Shown here piece by piece: positions 62,220-64,000 of a DNA stretch of 64,000 nucleotides (its first letter is position 1; the number at the start of each line of letters is the position of its first letter). A model generated the notes under the pieces. The model worked only from the letters and a program-made list of their open reading frames with translations, did no database searches and was not told the DNA's origin. The stretch is from positions 186,001 through 250,000 of the forward strand of contig NZ_JANHLK010000002.1 in the NCBI RefSeq assembly GCF_028682635.1, read 5' to 3'. The stretch comes from Pseudomonas putida (GTDB lineage: Bacteria; Pseudomonadota; Gammaproteobacteria; Pseudomonadales; Pseudomonadaceae). The translations under genes were made by a program, and so were the position numbers.

Positions 62220-62531
62220 GTCATAAGACTCCTGGCAAGCGGGTATGCGCGCAAAAGAGATTGCACGAGCTTTGTGACAGGTAGGCATACGCCCTGGAAA
62301 TTGTTAGCCCATGTCGATCCAATGCAGTCCGGTCGACGGGTATTGTTATTGGCGGGCAGTTTGCCGGGTGAGGCCGGAACCCAAGGGTCCCTACCGGCAA
62401 AAAGTTTCTTAGATACAGCTTGTGACTCATCGGTCACATTTCGGCCGACGTCCTGATTCAAGCAGGGGTCACGTCATCGCGCAAGTGCCTTTGGCAAATT
62501 GTTCGACAACTTCTGCTCAGCGGTAGGCTGC
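62220..62531. other. 312-bp gap upstream of phaG
   Basis: This holds the phaG promoter region and the 3' side of rsuA. I found no gene, no REP pair and no reliable promoter match; the local sequence shows only an AGGAG ribosome-binding site before phaG. Confidence 0.6.
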
Positions 62532-63224
62532 TTAGATCAATTCGATCTCATCAACGCTCAGCGGGCGGTATTCACCCGGTTTCAACGCGTTGTCGAGCAC
62601 CAGTGGGCCCATGGATTCGCGATGCAGGCGCAGCACCTTGTTGTCGAAGTGACCGAACATGCGCTTGACCTGGTGGTAGCGGCCTTCGACGATGCTCAGG
62701 CGTGCGCATTTCGGCCCCAGCAGCTCCAGCCCGGCAGGTTGGGTGGTGAGGTCTTCGAAGGCGAAGTACAGCCCCTCGCGAAAGGTGATCGCGTATTCGG
62801 GGCCGATGTCCTGCTCGGTTTCAACGTAGTAGACCTTCGCCAGTTTGGTCTGCGGCTGGGTCAGGCGTCGCGACCAACTGCCGTCGTTGGTGATGAGCAT
62901 CAGCCCGGTGGTGTTGAAATCCAGGCGTCCGGCGATGTGCAGGTCATCTTTATCCGGCTCCGTGATCAGGTCCAGTACGGTGGGGTGCTGCGGGTCGCGG
63001 GTGGCGCTGACGCAGCCGGCGGGTTTGTTGAGCATGAAGTGGCGCGGCGGCTTGCCGGCTTGCAGCACTTCGTTGTCGACTTCGACGCGGCTGAATTCGC
63101 GCACGTCAGTGTGGGGATCGCTGACGGTCTTGCCGTCGATCCGGACGCGTTTTTCCACCAGCAACAGGCGCACCTGCTTGCGGTTGAAGCAGGGCAGGTT
63201 GCTGAGAAAACGGTCGACGCGCAT
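62532..63224 (-). CDS. rsuA: 16S rRNA pseudouridine-516 synthase
   Basis: The product is 230 aa. An S4-like N-terminal domain (VDRFLSNLPCFNRKQVRLLLVEKRVRIDG) is followed by the catalytic core with Asp in AGRLDFNTTGLMLITNDG and EGRYHQVKRMFGHFDNKVLRLHRESM. This is the RsuA/RluB/RluE group; length and S4 domain fit RsuA. Position: 35 bp downstream of the CWC gene on the same strand. Confidence 0.9.
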   Translation of the reverse strand: MRVDRFLSNLPCFNRKQVRLLLVEKRVRIDGKTVSDPHTDVREFSRVEVDNEVLQAGKPPRHFMLNKPAGCVSATRDPQHPTVLDLITEPDKDDLHIAGRLDFNTTGLMLITNDGSWSRRLTQPQTKLAKVYYVETEQDIGPEYAITFREGLYFAFEDLTTQPAGLELLGPKCARLSIVEGRYHQVKRMFGHFDNKVLRLHRESMGPLVLDNALKPGEYRPLSVDEIELI

Positions 63225-63259
63225 GACGTGAGGATCAGTGAAGAAAGGGGGCGCGCATC

Positions 63260-63478
63260 TTACTTGATCGACGGCGGCGTTGCTTGCAACTGCGAGTCAA
63301 CCTTGGCGCAACGCGGACACAGGCAGGCTGTGTTGCGCAGTTCGGCGGGCAGCGCCTGGAGCACCGCCGGGTCGATGCTGACGCCGTAGCACCAGCAGGC
63401 CCGGTCAGCGGTTCGCGGGTCGGCCAGGGTGCAGTCGTTGGCTGCGCCGCAGGCGGGGCAGAGGTCAGGCTTTTTCAT
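63260..63478 (-). CDS. Cysteine-rich CWC-family protein
   Basis: The product is 72 aa from ATG 63478. Cysteines occur as CPACG (7-11), CT, CWC (29-31) and CLCPRC near the end, the CWC pattern. It is likely a small zinc- or metal-binding protein of unknown role. It overlaps the end of the GGDEF gene by 14 bp and precedes rsuA, so the three genes form one transcription unit. Confidence 0.85.
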   Translation of the reverse strand: MKKPDLCPACGAANDCTLADPRTADRACWCYGVSIDPAVLQALPAELRNTACLCPRCAKVDSQLQATPPSIK

Positions 63479-64000
63479 AGGCAGGTTGAGGCAGTTCCAC
63501 GCAGATTCGGTTGCGGCCCGATTGTTTGGCCCGGTACATCGCATGATCGGCCCGGGACAGCAGGGTGTGCAAGGTGTCATCGGGCTGCAGGGTGGTCAGG
63601 CCGATGCTGACGGTCAGTTGCAGGCGGTGGCCATTGTACGCATAGGGCTGTCGCTCCACATGCTGGCGTATTTTCTCGGCGATCACCTGTCCGCCGTCAC
63701 CGTCGGTGTCCTTGAGCAGCACGATGAATTCTTCACCGCCCCAACGACAGACGATGTCGGAGTGGCGCAGGCAGCTTTCCAGGTCCCGGGCGAAGCCGAT
63801 CAGCACCTGATCGCCGGCCAGGTGGCCGTAGGTGTCGTTCAAGGCCTTGAAGTGGTCCAGGTCCAGCAGCAGCGCCGTCAGCGGCCTGGGTTCACGCTGG
63901 GCTTCTTGCATCGCTTGCGCGGCCAGCAGGTCGAAGCCGCGGCGGTTGGGCAGTTCCGTCAGGCTGTCGAGCGTGGCCTGGGTCTGGATCTGTCCCTGGT
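63465..64000 (-). CDS. Diguanylate cyclase (GGDEF domain), N-terminus outside the window
   Basis: About 178 C-terminal residues are visible, entering from the right edge. The GGDEF domain starts at about DSLTELPNRRGFDLL, continues LDLDHFKALNDTYGHLAGDQVL, and carries the active-site GGEEF with RHSD five residues before it, an RxxD I-site. It makes cyclic di-GMP and is probably feedback inhibited. The sensory N-terminal part is not in the window. Its end overlaps the CWC gene. Confidence 0.92.
   Translation of the reverse strand, partial: QGQIQTQATLDSLTELPNRRGFDLLAAQAMQEAQREPRPLTALLLDLDHFKALNDTYGHLAGDQVLIGFARDLESCLRHSDIVCRWGGEEFIVLLKDTDGDGGQVIAEKIRQHVERQPYAYNGHRLQLTVSIGLTTLQPDDTLHTLLSRADHAMYRAKQSGRNRICVELPQPAYEKA

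Noticed and set aside
62487-62505. GGCAC/TTGC resembling a sigma-54 promoter upstream of phaG
   Set aside because: The spacing between the GG and GC dinucleotides is too short for a -24/-12 element.

Overview
The window reads as a chromosomal segment of a Pseudomonas of the fluorescens group. Support comes from a beta-ketoadipate (pca) cluster close to the P. putida layout, ttgABC-ttgR, xenB, phaG, olsBA, the high GC of most genes, and at least fifteen REP-type inverted repeats in the gaps. No function here was confirmed by a database search; calls rest on motifs, gene order and family knowledge.

Layout. 1-8322: protocatechuate/beta-ketoadipate catabolism (pcaF, pcaHG, pcaT, pcaB, pcaD, pcaC, then an oppositely oriented OprD-type porin). 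PcaR-like boxes lie before both pcaF and the porin. 8755-15438: RND multidrug pump ttgABC with divergent repressor ttgR and a recognisable TtgR operator. 15704-17239: an AT-richer tandem duplication encoding two unknown proteins with near-identical N-termini and divergent C-termini. 17293-19869: an ArsR / MFS / xenB operon. 20039-24874: acpH, the ornithine-lipid pair olsB-olsA, an acyl-CoA-dehydrogenase-like gene, and a serine hydrolase with a small partner. 25024-29876: a one-strand catabolic unit (M20 hydrolase, MFS permease, amidase, IclR regulator). 30036-36616: YceI, a phospholipase-D/cardiolipin synthase, bglX, and LemA plus two TPM-domain proteins. 36750-38807: a phage-type regulatory/lysis remnant (LuxR-type mini protein, holin, CI-like repressor, Ogr-type zinc finger, unknown). 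38938-46378: methyltransferase, EamA exporter, DJ-1/PfpI with an RHH protein, DUF1508, a DapA-like plus class II aldolase operon facing an XRE-cupin regulator, and a DUF4917 protein. 46513-51267: LysR, CaiB-type CoA-transferase, HMG-CoA lyase, MFS permease. 51343-55899: small transporters, LysR, LysE, a KGG stress peptide, DUF4142, iron-permease-like protein, tam.

55900-61161 is the most accessory stretch: a likely 37-residue membrane peptide, a truncated methyltransferase, a DUF3077-like gene with a long structured leader, hicAB, an orphan Rhs tip with two PPxY motifs, a Fic protein with an iteron-like promoter, and a tRNA-Gly(CCC). 61335-64000 returns to core genes: phaG, rsuA, a CWC protein and a truncated GGDEF gene.

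The observations I consider most worth following are the mosaic tandem pair (15.7-17.2 kb), the DUF3077 leader RNA, the Fic promoter repeats, the PPxY-bearing Rhs protein, the 37-aa membrane ORF sharing a terminator with tam, and the shared PcaR-like boxes.
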